Below are positions 1 to 9,705 of a DNA stretch of 64,000 nucleotides, piece after piece (the first letter of the stretch is position 1; the number at the start of each line of letters is the position of its first letter). The translations under genes were made by a program, and so were the position numbers. The stretch is taken from assembly GCA_021851785.1 (NCBI GenBank), contig JAJZBV010000006.1, forward strand, positions 1 through 64,000, given 5' to 3'. The notes under the pieces are model-generated. The model saw only the letters and a program-made list of their open reading frames with translations. It did no database searches and had not been told where the DNA came from. The stretch comes from Pseudomonadota bacterium. Lineage in GTDB: Bacteria > Pseudomonadota > Alphaproteobacteria > Acetobacterales > Acetobacteraceae.

Positions 1-1276
1 AGTTCAACTGCGCGCTTTCGGACGCCATGTTGGCGTCGATCAAGGCCCCCGAACCGGTGGTGAGCGAGGTCGAGAGCGAGGAGGAGAAGTTCATCATCCC
101 CGTCACCTCCTGTTGCGTCGCACCGATCGTCGCGGCGATGCCGTTCATCGTAGAGACGGCGTTCTGGACGATGGTGATCGCCGCCTTCCCGCCGGAGAGG
201 GTGCTTCCGGTGACGCCGGTATCGCTGCCAGACGCCGACCCGGTGTCATTGCTCGCATAGAGAGGGGTGGTGCTGTATGCCGTCGCCGTGCCACCCGTCG
301 TCGTGCCCACGAATGCCGCTCCAGCACTCATTACAGGAGAGGTACTAGAACCCGTATTCGTCACCGTCAGCCCATTGCCGGCGATGGTCAAGGTGCCGCT
401 GTTGCTGAGCGAGGCGGCGAAGCCGTTCTGCTGCAGAGAGCTGATCAAGGCGCCGACCGCCGCCATCGGCGAGGTGCTGGTGCCCATGATCACGTTGGCG
501 AGATAGTTGGTGCCGCCGCCGGCAATCGCGCCGAGCGTGTAGCCGGCGGGCGCGGCGGCCGGCGTGGTGCCGGTGGTCTGGAACTCGAAGACGTAGTTGT
601 TGTTTACGGTATTACCGCTCGCGTCCGTGCTTTGTGTCGCGATCTGGAGGTAATCGCCGGCCAGCGGCTTGTAGGCGCCGGTGAAGCTGAATTGCGCCCC
701 GCCCGACGAGGTGGTCAGGTTGGTGAGGCTGAGCGCCTGCGTCATCGAGGAGTTGCCGGTGGCGGAGTTAGTCGGGTTGATCTGGTTGCCCACCGAGAGC
801 TGCCCGCCGGCATTGATCGTATCCTGGATCACCATGCTGGTCGTGGAGACGCCGGTGGTGCCGTTGGTGGCCAGCAGGTTGACGCCGTTGAAGGTCGCGT
901 TGTTGGCGAAATTATCGATATTGTTCAGGATGTTGCCGATCTGGGTATTCATCGTCGACGACGAGATGCCGGTCTGCTGCGCTTGCGTGACGGTGTTCTG
1001 CAGCGTCGCGAGCTGGCTCGAGATCTGCGAGCCGGCGGCGGCGGCGACCCCGAGCACGGAGTTGCCGAAGGAGAGATTATCCTGAACCGCGGTCAAGCCG
1101 GCAATATTCGCCTGCATGGTCTGCGAGATCGAGTAGACGGCCGGATTGTCGCTCGCGCTGCCGACGAGGAGCCCGGTCGCGATGACGTTCTGGGTGTTGT
1201 TGAGGGATTGCTGCGTCGAATCGAGCGATTGCAACGCCGCCAGGGCGCCAACGTTGGTGTTGATGGAAAATGACAT
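1..1276 (-). CDS. Flagellin, C-terminus cut by window edge
   Basis: This is the structural subunit of the flagellar filament, exported by the flagellar type III system. About 425 codons are visible on the minus strand from an ATG at 1276, preceded by an AAGGAG ribosome binding site about 7 bases upstream. The N-terminus begins MSFSINTNVGALAALQSL, the classic flagellin D0 start, and the visible end, LIDANMASESAQLN, matches the start of the C-terminal D0 helix. Only roughly 40 residues should be missing. The variable middle is rich in Gly, Ser, Thr and Asn, as in exposed D2/D3 regions. It is divergently arranged from a DUF1217 gene that often accompanies flagellar loci. The family call is secure; which flagellin paralogue it is cannot be said. 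Confidence 0.95.
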   Translation of the reverse strand, partial: MSFSINTNVGALAALQSLDSTQQSLNNTQNVIATGLLVGSASDNPAVYSISQTMQANIAGLTAVQDNLSFGNSVLGVAAAAGSQISSQLATLQNTVTQAQQTGISSSTMNTQIGNILNNIDNFANNATFNGVNLLATNGTTGVSTTSMVIQDTINAGGQLSVGNQINPTNSATGNSSMTQALSLTNLTTSSGGAQFSFTGAYKPLAGDYLQIATQSTDASGNTVNNNYVFEFQTTGTTPAAAPAGYTLGAIAGGGTNYLANVIMGTSTSPMAAVGALISSLQQNGFAASLSNSGTLTIAGNGLTVTNTGSSTSPVMSAGAAFVGTTTGGTATAYSTTPLYASNDTGSASGSDTGVTGSTLSGGKAAITIVQNAVSTMNGIAATIGATQQEVTGMMNFSSSLSTSLTTGSGALIDANMASESAQLN

Positions 1277-1422
1277 CGGTGTGTCTCCTTTTTGTGAGCT
1301 ACCCCGTAAGGATCGGCTAAAATGTTTAAGGGAATGTTTATAAAAATGGGGCATGGTCCCACGGAATGAGGCTGAGTGCGAAAAATCGCATTTACCGGCG
1401 ATTGCAAGAAGGAGTGCAGCGC

Positions 1423-2205
1423 ATGTCGGGCATTTCTGGGCTTGCGCCCATCCCGATGTACGAGATGTACATCAAGAACGAGACCCACTATGCCAATGCC
1501 GCCGCCAAGGCCGACCCGAGCACGCAAACGGCGCTGGCGTATTTCCAGAAAAACGCCGCGTCGATCACGACGCCGGCGGCGCTCTTGAAGAATTACCGGA
1601 TGCTGCAGGTGGTGCTCGGCGCCTTCGGGATGAGCGGGATGATCAACGAACAGGGTATTCTCAAGCAATTGCTGACCCAGAACCCGACGGCGAAAAATTC
1701 GCTGGTGCAGCAGATGGCCAACCCGACCTATCTCAACTTCGCCCAGGTGATGGCGAACTGGACTCCGCCGCCGCTCTCCAACCCGAAAACGGTCGGACGC
1801 ATCGTCCAGCAATACGTCACCAACCAGTTCGAGGTCGGCACCAATCAGCAGATGCCGGGGATGCAGGCGGCGCTCTATTTCACCCGCAATATCGGCGCGG
1901 TGACGACGATCCCGGAGTTGATGTCCGACAACACCCTGCTCGGCGTGGCGCAGACCGCGCTCGGCCTCCCCATGCAGTTCGGCCTGCTCAACTACGCCCA
2001 GCAGGTCAGCATCCTGAGCCAGGGGCTCGATCTGAAGAAATTCCAGAGCCCGAGCTATGTCAATCAGTTCGTGCAGAAATACCTGGTTCTGAACCAGGAG
2101 AACGGCGGCTCCGGCGCAACGGCCAACCCGCTCGTCAACCTCATCGGCGGGTCAAGCAGCTTTAACAGCGGAACGACCAACCCTCTCGTCAACCTCATCG
2201 CCTGA
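1423..2205 (+). CDS. DUF1217 family protein, flagellum-associated
   Basis: This 260-residue protein has the look of the DUF1217 family, which in alphaproteobacteria sits in flagellar loci; its biochemical role is unknown. The ATG at 1423 was preferred over one at 1366 because AAGGAG (1409-1414) lies 8 bases before it. The sequence is helical and rich in Gln, Asn and Ala, with no signal peptide or membrane segment. It ends with two near-identical copies of NPLVNLI separated by a Gly/Ser linker, a small internal duplication. It diverges from the flagellin gene, so the region 1277-1422 must hold both promoters. A flagellar link is inferred from position and family; function is unproven. Confidence 0.75.
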   Translation: MSGISGLAPIPMYEMYIKNETHYANAAAKADPSTQTALAYFQKNAASITTPAALLKNYRMLQVVLGAFGMSGMINEQGILKQLLTQNPTAKNSLVQQMANPTYLNFAQVMANWTPPPLSNPKTVGRIVQQYVTNQFEVGTNQQMPGMQAALYFTRNIGAVTTIPELMSDNTLLGVAQTALGLPMQFGLLNYAQQVSILSQGLDLKKFQSPSYVNQFVQKYLVLNQENGGSGATANPLVNLIGGSSSFNSGTTNPLVNLIA

Positions 2206-2215
2206 AGCGGCGCGA

Positions 2216-3100
2216 TCAGGCGCCCAAAACCCGCCCGGCGACGGCGTCGAGCCTCGCCATCAGGGCCGGATCGCGCGCCTCGGGCGCGGTGATCAGGGCG
2301 TGATCGAGGGCGTGGCCGCAACCCGCCGGACAGGCCGGGCGCCCCGCCCCGAGCGCCGGCACGAGAGCGGCGACCAACCCCCGCGCGTGTTCGGCATTCT
2401 CCAGCAGCACCCGCACCACCGCCTCCACCGTCACGTGATCATGCTCGGGATGCCAGCAATCATAATCGGTGACCATGGCGACGGTCGCGTAACACAGCTC
2501 CGCCTCGCGGGCGAGTTTCGCCTCCGGCATGTTGGTCATGCCGATCACGCTCGCGCCCCATTGGCGATAGAGCGCGCTTTCGGCCTTGGTGGAGAATTGC
2601 GGGCCTTCCATCACCAGATAGGTGCCGCCGCGCGCGACCGGGAGCCGGAGGCCGCGCGCCGCGTCCGCGAGCGCGTCGCCGAGCCGCGTGCACACCGGAT
2701 GCGCCATCGAGACATGGGCGACACAGCCCTCGCCGAAAAAACTCTTCTCGCGCGCGAAACTGCGGTCGATGAACTGATCGACGATGACGAAATGCCCAGG
2801 CGGGAGATCCTCGCGCAGGCTGCCGACCGCGGACAGCGAAATGACATCGGTGCAGCCGGCGCGTTTCAGGGCATCGATATTGGCGCGGTAGTTGAGATGG
2901 CTCGGCGAGAGGCGGTGGCCGCGGCCATGGCGGGGCAGAAACACGCAGCGCACGCCGGCGAGGCGGCCGAACAGCAGCTCATCGGAGGGCGCGCCCCAGG
3001 GTGTCGCGATGGCCCGCCAGTGCCGCGCCTCGAGCCCGGCGATGTCGTAAAGCCCGGAGCCGCCGATGATGCCGATCACCGGTTCCACGGATGCCGTCAT
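2216..3100 (-). CDS. mtnP: S-methyl-5'-thioadenosine phosphorylase
   Basis: This cytosolic enzyme cleaves methylthioadenosine, the by-product of polyamine and homoserine-lactone synthesis, to adenine and methylthioribose-1-phosphate, feeding methionine salvage. The 294 residues carry the PNP/MTAP family marks: GGSGLYD at 13-19, phosphate-binding PRHGRGH near 56-62, MEGPQFST at 164-171 and GMTNMPEA at 187-194, where Asn/Met contact the nucleoside, followed by TDYDCW. Length is typical. It lies 24 bases downstream of dcd on the same strand, so the two nucleotide-metabolism genes probably form an operon, and it converges on the DUF1217 gene with a 10-base gap. A purine nucleoside phosphorylase with other specificity is less likely given the TDYDCW motif. 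Confidence 0.93.
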   Translation of the reverse strand: MTASVEPVIGIIGGSGLYDIAGLEARHWRAIATPWGAPSDELLFGRLAGVRCVFLPRHGRGHRLSPSHLNYRANIDALKRAGCTDVISLSAVGSLREDLPPGHFVIVDQFIDRSFAREKSFFGEGCVAHVSMAHPVCTRLGDALADAARGLRLPVARGGTYLVMEGPQFSTKAESALYRQWGASVIGMTNMPEAKLAREAELCYATVAMVTDYDCWHPEHDHVTVEAVVRVLLENAEHARGLVAALVPALGAGRPACPAGCGHALDHALITAPEARDPALMARLDAVAGRVLGA

Positions 3101-3124
3101 GCTGTCTCCTCCAGGATCGGCCTG

Positions 3125-3679
3125 CTAAAGCCGTGGCAGCGCGACCCCGCGCTGGCCCATGTATTTCCCCGCCTTGTCGGCATAGCTCACCTCGCAGGCA
3201 CTGTCGCCCTTGAGGAACAGAAACTGGCAGATTCCCTCTCCGGCATAGATCTTGGCGGGCAGCGGTGTCGTGTTGCTGATTTCGATCGTCACCTGCCCCT
3301 CCCATTCCGGCTCCAGCGGGGTCACGTTGACGATGATGCCGCAGCGGGCATAGGTCGATTTGCCGAGACAGATGACGACGACATCGCGCGGGATGCGGAA
3401 ATATTCCACCGTGTGGGCGAGCGCGAAGCTGTTCGGCGGGATGATGCAGACGTCGCTGTCGCGATCGACGAAGCTTTGCGGGCTGAAGGATTTGGGATCG
3501 ACGACGGCGGAATCGACATTGGTGAAAATCTTGAACGCGCGGGCGACGCGGGCGTCATAGCCGTAGGACGAGAGCCCGTAGCTGATCACCCCGTCGCGGC
3601 GCTGGGTTTCGACGAAGGGGTCGATCATGCGGGCGGTTTCCGCCATGCGGCGGATCCAGTGATCGGGCATCACGGCCAT
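3125..3679 (-). CDS. dcd: dCTP deaminase
   Basis: The enzyme deaminates dCTP to dUTP, the main source of dUMP for thymidylate synthesis in many bacteria. The ATG at 3679 gives 184 residues beginning [13 protein letters not shown], the standard Dcd start; a longer frame to 3772 has no family support. Visible motifs are [11 protein letters not shown] (34-44), GKSTYARCG (106-114) and [14 protein letters not shown], which contains the catalytic glutamate near 133. It forms a trimer of beta-barrel subunits in the dUTPase fold. It is followed directly by mtnP. The region 3680-3810 between it and the divergent SDR gene should contain promoters for both. Confidence 0.95.
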   Translation of the reverse strand: MAVMPDHWIRRMAETARMIDPFVETQRRDGVISYGLSSYGYDARVARAFKIFTNVDSAVVDPKSFSPQSFVDRDSDVCIIPPNSFALAHTVEYFRIPRDVVVICLGKSTYARCGIIVNVTPLEPEWEGQVTIEISNTTPLPAKIYAGEGICQFLFLKGDSACEVSYADKAGKYMGQRGVALPRL

Positions 3680-3810
3680 GGCGACTATCCTCGACGAGAA
3701 ACCGGGGGCTTTGTGCCCGATGCGTCTAGCCCAGCCGCGCCGGCGCGGCAATTGACCGCGGCAAGAGCGCATGCCACGGAATCCTCGGCAACGAACCCAA
3801 GGAGGAAACC

Positions 3811-4572
3811 ATGGATCTCAAGAACATCGCGGCGCTGGTCACCGGCGGCGCGTCCGGGCTTGGCGAGGCGACGGCGCGGGCGCTGGCGGCCGCCGGCGCC
3901 AAGGTCGCGCTCCTCGACATGAACGCGGCGCGGGCGGCCGAGGTCGCGAGCGAGATCGGCGGCATCGCGCTTCAATGCAACGTCGCCAGCGCCGAGAGCG
4001 CCGAGGCGGCGGTGGCCGAGGCCCGCGCCCAGCATGGCGCCGCGCGGATTCTCGTCAACTGCGCCGGGATCGGCAAATCGGGCCGCGTGGTCGGCAAGGC
4101 CGGGCCGCTGCCGCTCGAGGATTTCCGCCGCGTGATCGAGGTCAATCTGATCGGCTCGTTCAACCTGATCCGTCTCATGGCGGCCGATGCCGAGGCGCTT
4201 GCGCCGCTCGCCGATGGCGCGCGCGGCGTCATCGTCAACACCGCCTCGGTCGCCGCGTTCGACGGGCAGATCGGCCAGGCGGCCTATGCCGCGTCCAAGG
4301 GCGGGATCGTCGGCATGACGCTGCCGATCGCCCGCGATCTGGCGCGCGCGGGGATCCGCGTCTGCACCATCGCACCGGGGATTTTCGCGACCCCGATGCT
4401 GCGCGGCCTGCCGCAGGAGGTGCAGGACAGTCTCGCCGCTTCCATCCCCTTCCCGCGCCGCCTCGGCCAGCCGGAGGAGTTCGCGGCACTCGCCCTGCAC
4501 ATCATCGCCAACCCGATGCTGAACGGCGAGACCATCCGCCTCGACGGCGCGATCCGCATGGCACCGAAATAG
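3811..4572 (+). CDS. SDR dehydrogenase, 3-hydroxyacyl-CoA type II-like
   Basis: This is a classical short-chain dehydrogenase of 253 residues. It shows the NAD-binding TGGASGLG (11-18), an acidic residue after beta-2 (LLDMN) that favours NAD, NCAGIG near 83-88, catalytic Ser about 146 and YAASK with Tyr159 and Lys163. Overall similarity to the HSD17B10 group, with the ending [13 protein letters not shown], suggests a 3-hydroxyacyl-CoA or 2-methyl-3-hydroxybutyryl-CoA dehydrogenase of fatty acid or isoleucine breakdown. GAGG/AGGAGG precedes the ATG. Its last codons and the sequence just after its stop are repeated twice downstream, bounding AT-rich DNA, so the 3' end appears to have been a recombination target. 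Confidence 0.85.
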   Translation: MDLKNIAALVTGGASGLGEATARALAAAGAKVALLDMNAARAAEVASEIGGIALQCNVASAESAEAAVAEARAQHGAARILVNCAGIGKSGRVVGKAGPLPLEDFRRVIEVNLIGSFNLIRLMAADAEALAPLADGARGVIVNTASVAAFDGQIGQAAYAASKGGIVGMTLPIARDLARAGIRVCTIAPGIFATPMLRGLPQEVQDSLAASIPFPRRLGQPEEFAALALHIIANPMLNGETIRLDGAIRMAPK

Positions 4573-4650
4573 CCGGCGGAAGGGGCGGGGATGGCGCTTT
4601 TGCGGCGGCTGAAAGCCTGGGGCGCCGTCGAGAAGAACGGGCGGCGCCTG
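4528..4650 (+). repeat. SDR 3'-end repeat, copy A
   Basis: The last 15 codons of the SDR gene, its stop and the following 78 bases form the reference copy of a repeat. Positions 4589-4650 recur at 5513-5574 with one mismatch in 62 bases. The coding part 4528-4572 recurs in diverged form at 5451-5497, and 4571-4598 recurs exactly (28 bases) at 6504-6531. The shared core contains a strong ribosome binding site and the start of a small reading frame. The sequence on the distal side changes abruptly to AT-rich DNA. Confidence 0.85.
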
Positions 4651-4752
4651 CGGGGTGCTCGGCCGATCATCTTGCCGCAGATTTCGAGCCGAATTTGGCC
4701 ATCCCAAATAAACAGCCAATGTTTTCGATATAATTTGGCAAAAATAACTTAA
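4591..4752 (+). CDS. Small chimeric ORF from repeat copy A
   Basis: A 53-codon frame starts at ATG 4591 behind a purine-rich GGAAGGGGCGGGG. Its first 20 residues, MALLRRLKAWGAVEKNGRRL, are encoded by the repeat and are identical to the N-terminus of the frame at 5515. The remaining 33 residues are read from the junction and the AT-rich DNA and look random. The likeliest explanation is that the original host gene after the SDR gene began this way and was interrupted. Expression as a real protein is doubtful. Confidence 0.35.
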   Translation: MALLRRLKAWGAVEKNGRRLRGARPIILPQISSRIWPSQINSQCFRYNLAKIT

Positions 4753-4779
4753 AATGATATAACCGATAGGATATATTAT

Positions 4780-5394
4780 ATGAAAAAATCCATAAAATCA
4801 GCTTTCATTTGGTGTCTATATATTGAAAATGCACGAAAATTAATGAAAATTTGTAGATATATTTCTATTTTTATTTTTTGCATTGTAATAATTATGGACA
4901 TATGTGTTCCAATATCTGTTCATAGGTATCAATATTTTTGGAAAAGACTCGCGTGTTATAATGAAATATATTACACTGACTGTAAATATTATATAAATTA
5001 CATATATCATGCACTTAGCGTCTTAGAATTTTTTGTTTTTTTGTTTATTATAATAATATTATCATTTCTTACTGGACTTTTATTGTATTTAAAAGATAAA
5101 AAAACAATAGAACAAGTTTATTTTTCAGCAAATACAAGAAGAATTTTTAATTTTCGGCCAATATCCCAAAAACAAACACTTCAAAGATTGTTATTTTTCT
5201 CCATTTTTTACCCAATATTTTGGTATATCTATAAATTAATATTTAATATTTCAAATTATTCATTGATGCCCCCCAAAGATTTGTCAATTTTTTTATTACT
5301 TATTGAGAGCCTCTTTACTATTTTTTCCGCTGGCAGTATCGTTATTTTTGTAATAATACTTTCTTTGATGTTTTTTGATATCCCTCCGCCATAA
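4780..5394 (+). CDS. Unrecognised AT-rich membrane protein
   Basis: I do not recognise this 204-residue protein. The ATG is preceded by AGGA 8 bases upstream. Four hydrophobic segments are visible, at about 24-46, 79-105, 138-157 and 174-200, rich in Ile, Phe and Tyr, with Lys/Arg-rich loops; there is no cleavable signal peptide. Base composition is extremely AT-rich in a GC-rich chromosome and the codon choice is foreign, so it was acquired by transfer. It is the only gene in the first cassette, lying between repeat copies A and B. Small AT-rich multi-pass proteins of this sort are often immunity proteins or phage/plasmid accessory genes, but nothing in the sequence proves that. Confidence 0.6.
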   Translation: MKKSIKSAFIWCLYIENARKLMKICRYISIFIFCIVIIMDICVPISVHRYQYFWKRLACYNEIYYTDCKYYINYIYHALSVLEFFVFLFIIIILSFLTGLLLYLKDKKTIEQVYFSANTRRIFNFRPISQKQTLQRLLFFSIFYPIFWYIYKLIFNISNYSLMPPKDLSIFLLLIESLFTIFSAGSIVIFVIILSLMFFDIPPP

Positions 5395-5450
5395 CAAATC
5401 TCGCATCGCCCGCGCCGAACGCCCAGGCAGCCCGTCCATCCCCGTCATGC

Positions 5451-5574
5451 GAGACCATCCTCCTTGACGGCGTCATCCGCACGGTGCCCCAATAGCAAGC
5501 GGGAGGAGCGGGGGATGGCGCTTTTGCGGCGGCTGAAAGCCTGGGGCGCCGTCGAGAAGAACGGACGGCGCCTG
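5451..5574 (+). repeat. SDR 3'-end repeat, copy B
   Basis: In this copy, 5451-5495 reads as the diverged end of another SDR gene: it encodes ETILLDGVIRTVPQ and a stop, against [14 protein letters not shown] and a stop in the intact gene. The following 62 bases (5513-5574) match copy A at all but one position. The coding part is therefore much more diverged than the part after the stop, so the copy is a mosaic rather than a simple tandem duplicate. It separates the two AT-rich cassettes. Confidence 0.8.
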
Positions 5575-6063
5575 CATCTGATCAATTCATCAGTCGTCCT
5601 TGGACTTCCTCTTGGGTTTGGCTTTCTCGATGCGCTCCTGCCATGGCTCCAGCACCGGCACCCCGTGCCGGTGCAGGCAGCAGCTTGCGCGCTGCAATGG
5701 ATCAATGTCCTGACCGTGCATTTCATGCCCGCGCATATCCGGGACTATGTCGCATGGCATTGCGCCACTTCGGAAATATCAATACCGACGATCGCCCGTA
5801 TCTATGCCATGCTGAAAATAACCTTGACCTTTATAGCATCAATAATTGTTGATTTAGTTTATACGGTATTAATATTTTCTGGCAATAAATTATATATAAG
5901 GAATTTATATGCCGATATAAAAATAAATCTTGATAAATTTTTTGTTGACAATGGGAAAAAAACTTATCGTAAAAACAATCTTTGTCATTATTCCTGGAAT
6001 TTCTATCATAATTTTTGCATGTTTTTACATAATTTTTTATACCGGAAATCTGAATCGTTTTGA
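5515..6063 (+). CDS. Chimeric membrane protein, first part of a frameshifted gene
   Basis: The frame opens at ATG 5515 inside repeat copy B with the 20 residues MALLRRLKAWGAVEKNGRRL. It then crosses a GC-moderate stretch to about 5816 and ends in strongly AT-rich DNA; total length is 182 residues. Hydrophobic segments occur near 29-44 and 103-120. After residue 147 the frame runs through an A7 tract (5956-5962); removing one A would shift it into the frame of the next entry and give a longer membrane protein. The tail after that point looks like out-of-frame translation. I read it as a fusion plus a frameshift, with no recognisable family. Confidence 0.4.
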   Translation: MALLRRLKAWGAVEKNGRRLHLINSSVVLGLPLGFGFLDALLPWLQHRHPVPVQAAACALQWINVLTVHFMPAHIRDYVAWHCATSEISIPTIARIYAMLKITLTFIASIIVDLVYTVLIFSGNKLYIRNLYADIKINLDKFFVDNGKKTYRKNNLCHYSWNFYHNFCMFLHNFLYRKSESF

Positions 6064-6223
6064 TTTTGCGATTAATTTTTTCTTTACATGTGGACTTTGG
6101 TTTTGTATGACAATAATTCCTACGATTATAAGGATAATTTACCTATCAAAAACAATAATATATAGCAATGATTCGACAAAACAGAGGGAGATGGACTATG
6201 AGTGGAACTCTGACAGAAAATGA
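5951..6223 (+). CDS. AT-rich two-segment membrane protein, probable second part of a split gene
   Basis: Ninety codons from ATG 5951 encode MGKKLIVKTIFVIIPG followed by two hydrophobic segments (about 8-30 and 41-65) and a charged tail ending EWNSDRK. A TTG at 5930 would add seven residues. No good ribosome binding site precedes either start. The preceding frame is AT-rich, also hydrophobic, and runs straight into this one across the A7 run, so this is more likely the second half of one protein than an independent gene. The family is not recognised. Confidence 0.45.
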   Translation: MGKKLIVKTIFVIIPGISIIIFACFYIIFYTGNLNRFDFAINFFFTCGLWFCMTIIPTIIRIIYLSKTIIYSNDSTKQREMDYEWNSDRK

Positions 6224-6302
6224 TCCTTTTCAATATTTATCAATATACAATCTTATGAACAATTCTTCAAATAACAGTTACATCTCTGGATTTGATAAAT
6301 GA
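6198..6302 (+). CDS. Small AT-rich ORF, unknown
   Basis: A 34-codon frame from ATG 6198 encodes a Ser/Asn-rich peptide beginning MSGTLTENDPFQYLS. It overlaps the end of the preceding membrane-protein frame and is preceded by GAGGGAGATGG, a usable ribosome binding site. Its stop lies inside the start of the next frame, which is in the +1 register, so the two may be pieces of one gene. No family is recognised. Confidence 0.35.
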   Translation: MSGTLTENDPFQYLSIYNLMNNSSNNSYISGFDK

Positions 6303-6687
6303 TATTATTACACTACAAGACAGCTCTATTGAAGCGGTCCTCGGTAAGGTCGCTGTAACGGCCAGCTTCGGTGCGGTCGGCAAACTCAATTTAGCATCGA
6401 CAGTGGCATTCGATGTCATGGAAGGAATCATTGGCCAGCAATCTTTCGGTCAGATCGCGGCCAGCACAGCAGTAGACGCTAGCCTAAACTATCTCGGGGC
6501 AACAGCCGGCGGAAGGGGCGGGGATGGCGCTGCCGCTCGCCGATCGGGTAGCTTGCGCCTCAAAAGCGGTGAAGCCGCCGGGAAAAGGCAGAATCAAGCG
6601 GCTGCCGGCTCAATCATCCGGCTGATGGAGGTGCCGAGATCCTCCGCTCCCAACTGTTCGCCTGATCGGCGGCGGAGGGGCCATTGA
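6292..6687 (+). pseudogene. Gene fragment fused into repeat copy C and host DNA
   Basis: The frame is open from 6259; a TTG at 6292 is the first plausible start. Residues 1 to about 73 look like real protein: an Ala/Gly-rich amphipathic stretch with EAVLGKVAVTASFGAVGKLN and a downstream GQIAASTAVDASLNYLGA, reminiscent of glycine-rich pre-toxin regions of secreted polymorphic toxins but not identifiable. At 6504 the frame enters repeat copy C and the rest (GGRGGDGAAARR onward) is merely translated host spacer. I interpret it as the truncated end of a transferred gene. Confidence 0.45.
6504..6531 (+). repeat. SDR 3'-end repeat, copy C
   Basis: Twenty-eight bases are identical to 4571-4598 of copy A: the bases after the SDR stop, the GGAAGGGGCGGGG ribosome binding site and the ATGGCGCT start. 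After that the sequence departs from copies A and B and is host-like in composition up to rplU. It also opens a short frame, 6524-6625, starting MALPLADRV. It marks the right boundary of the AT-rich region. Confidence 0.75.
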
Positions 6688-6845
6688 CAGCGTTGGGGCC
6701 ATCGCTATAACCCGCAGCCTTCGGTGGCCGGAACATCCGGCGGCCAGGGGCTTCTTGCCTTTGGGGCTTGTTGTCTTTTGCCGGGGGCGCGGTCGCGCGG
6801 CGGGAAAAGGCGGGATGAGCCCCCAGCGTTTGAGGAAATTTTGAG

Positions 6846-7160
6846 ATGTTCGCAGTCATCCGCACCGGCGGCAAGCAGTATCGCGTGACGCCCAACAGCG
6901 TGCTCAAGGTCGAAAAACTCCCGGCCGCCGAGGGCGACGAGATCACCTTCACCGATGTCCTCGCGGTCGGCGGCGAGGGCGCGTTGACGATCGGCAGCCC
7001 GACCGTCGCCGGGGCGCGCGTCACGGCGCAGGTGATCTCGCAGGAGCGGTTGGAGAAGGTGATCATCTTCAAAAAGCGCCGCCGCCAGAACAGCCGGCGC
7101 AAGAACGGGCATCGCCAGCACGTCACCGTGCTCCGCGTGCAAGCCATCAGCGCCGCCTGA
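6846..7160 (+). CDS. rplU: 50S ribosomal protein L21
   Basis: The 104-residue protein begins [14 protein letters not shown], the signature start of L21, and contains [17 protein letters not shown], the basic 23S rRNA-binding segment of the family. A GAGGAAATTTTGAG ribosome binding site precedes the ATG. It starts the conserved order rplU-rpmA-obgE. Its promoter must lie in 6532-6845, immediately beside the right edge of the AT-rich island, so the insertion has placed foreign DNA just upstream of an essential operon. Confidence 0.98.
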   Translation: MFAVIRTGGKQYRVTPNSVLKVEKLPAAEGDEITFTDVLAVGGEGALTIGSPTVAGARVTAQVISQERLEKVIIFKKRRRQNSRRKNGHRQHVTVLRVQAISAA

Positions 7161-7175
7161 GAGAGGAGAAAGACC

Positions 7176-7445
7176 ATGGCCCACAAGAAAGCCGGCGGCT
7201 CCTCGCGCAACGGGCGCGATACCGAGGGCCGCCGCCTCGGCGTGAAGAAATTCGGCGAGCAGGAAGTGCGCGCCGGCAACATCATCATCCGCCAGCGCGG
7301 CACCAAGTTCCGCCCCGGCCGCAATGTCGGGCTCGGGCGCGACCATACGATTTTCGCGCTGACCGATGGCCGGGTGTGCTTCGAGCGCAAGGCCGAGGCG
7401 CGGGTCTACGTCTCGGTCAACAAGCCGCCGGCCGCCACTGAATAA
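7176..7445 (+). CDS. rpmA: 50S ribosomal protein L27
   Basis: The 89 residues begin [20 protein letters not shown], the L27 N-terminal arm that reaches the peptidyl transferase centre, without the cleaved leader seen in Firmicutes. It continues with the typical [12 protein letters not shown] and [11 protein letters not shown]. It lies 15 bases after rplU behind GAGAGGAG, so it is co-transcribed and stoichiometric with L21. It is followed by a strong terminator hairpin. Confidence 0.98.
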   Translation: MAHKKAGGSSRNGRDTEGRRLGVKKFGEQEVRAGNIIIRQRGTKFRPGRNVGLGRDHTIFALTDGRVCFERKAEARVYVSVNKPPAATE

Positions 7446-7460
7446 GCGCCGCGCGCATAA

Positions 7461-9658
<2,198 letters not shown>

Positions 9659-9705
9659 GCGAAATCTTGGGCGAGGATCGCCACCGGAACGCGGGAGGGA
9701 CGCCG

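Noticed and set aside
113..1273. 386-codon plus-strand frame with Arg/Gly-rich product
   Set aside because: It is the complement of the flagellin gene; the minus strand has a perfect flagellin N-terminus and a ribosome binding site.
1277..1422. Sigma-28-like promoter for flagellin (TTAA and GCCGAT elements)
   Set aside because: Elements resembling the consensus exist, but spacing does not fit, so it was not annotated.
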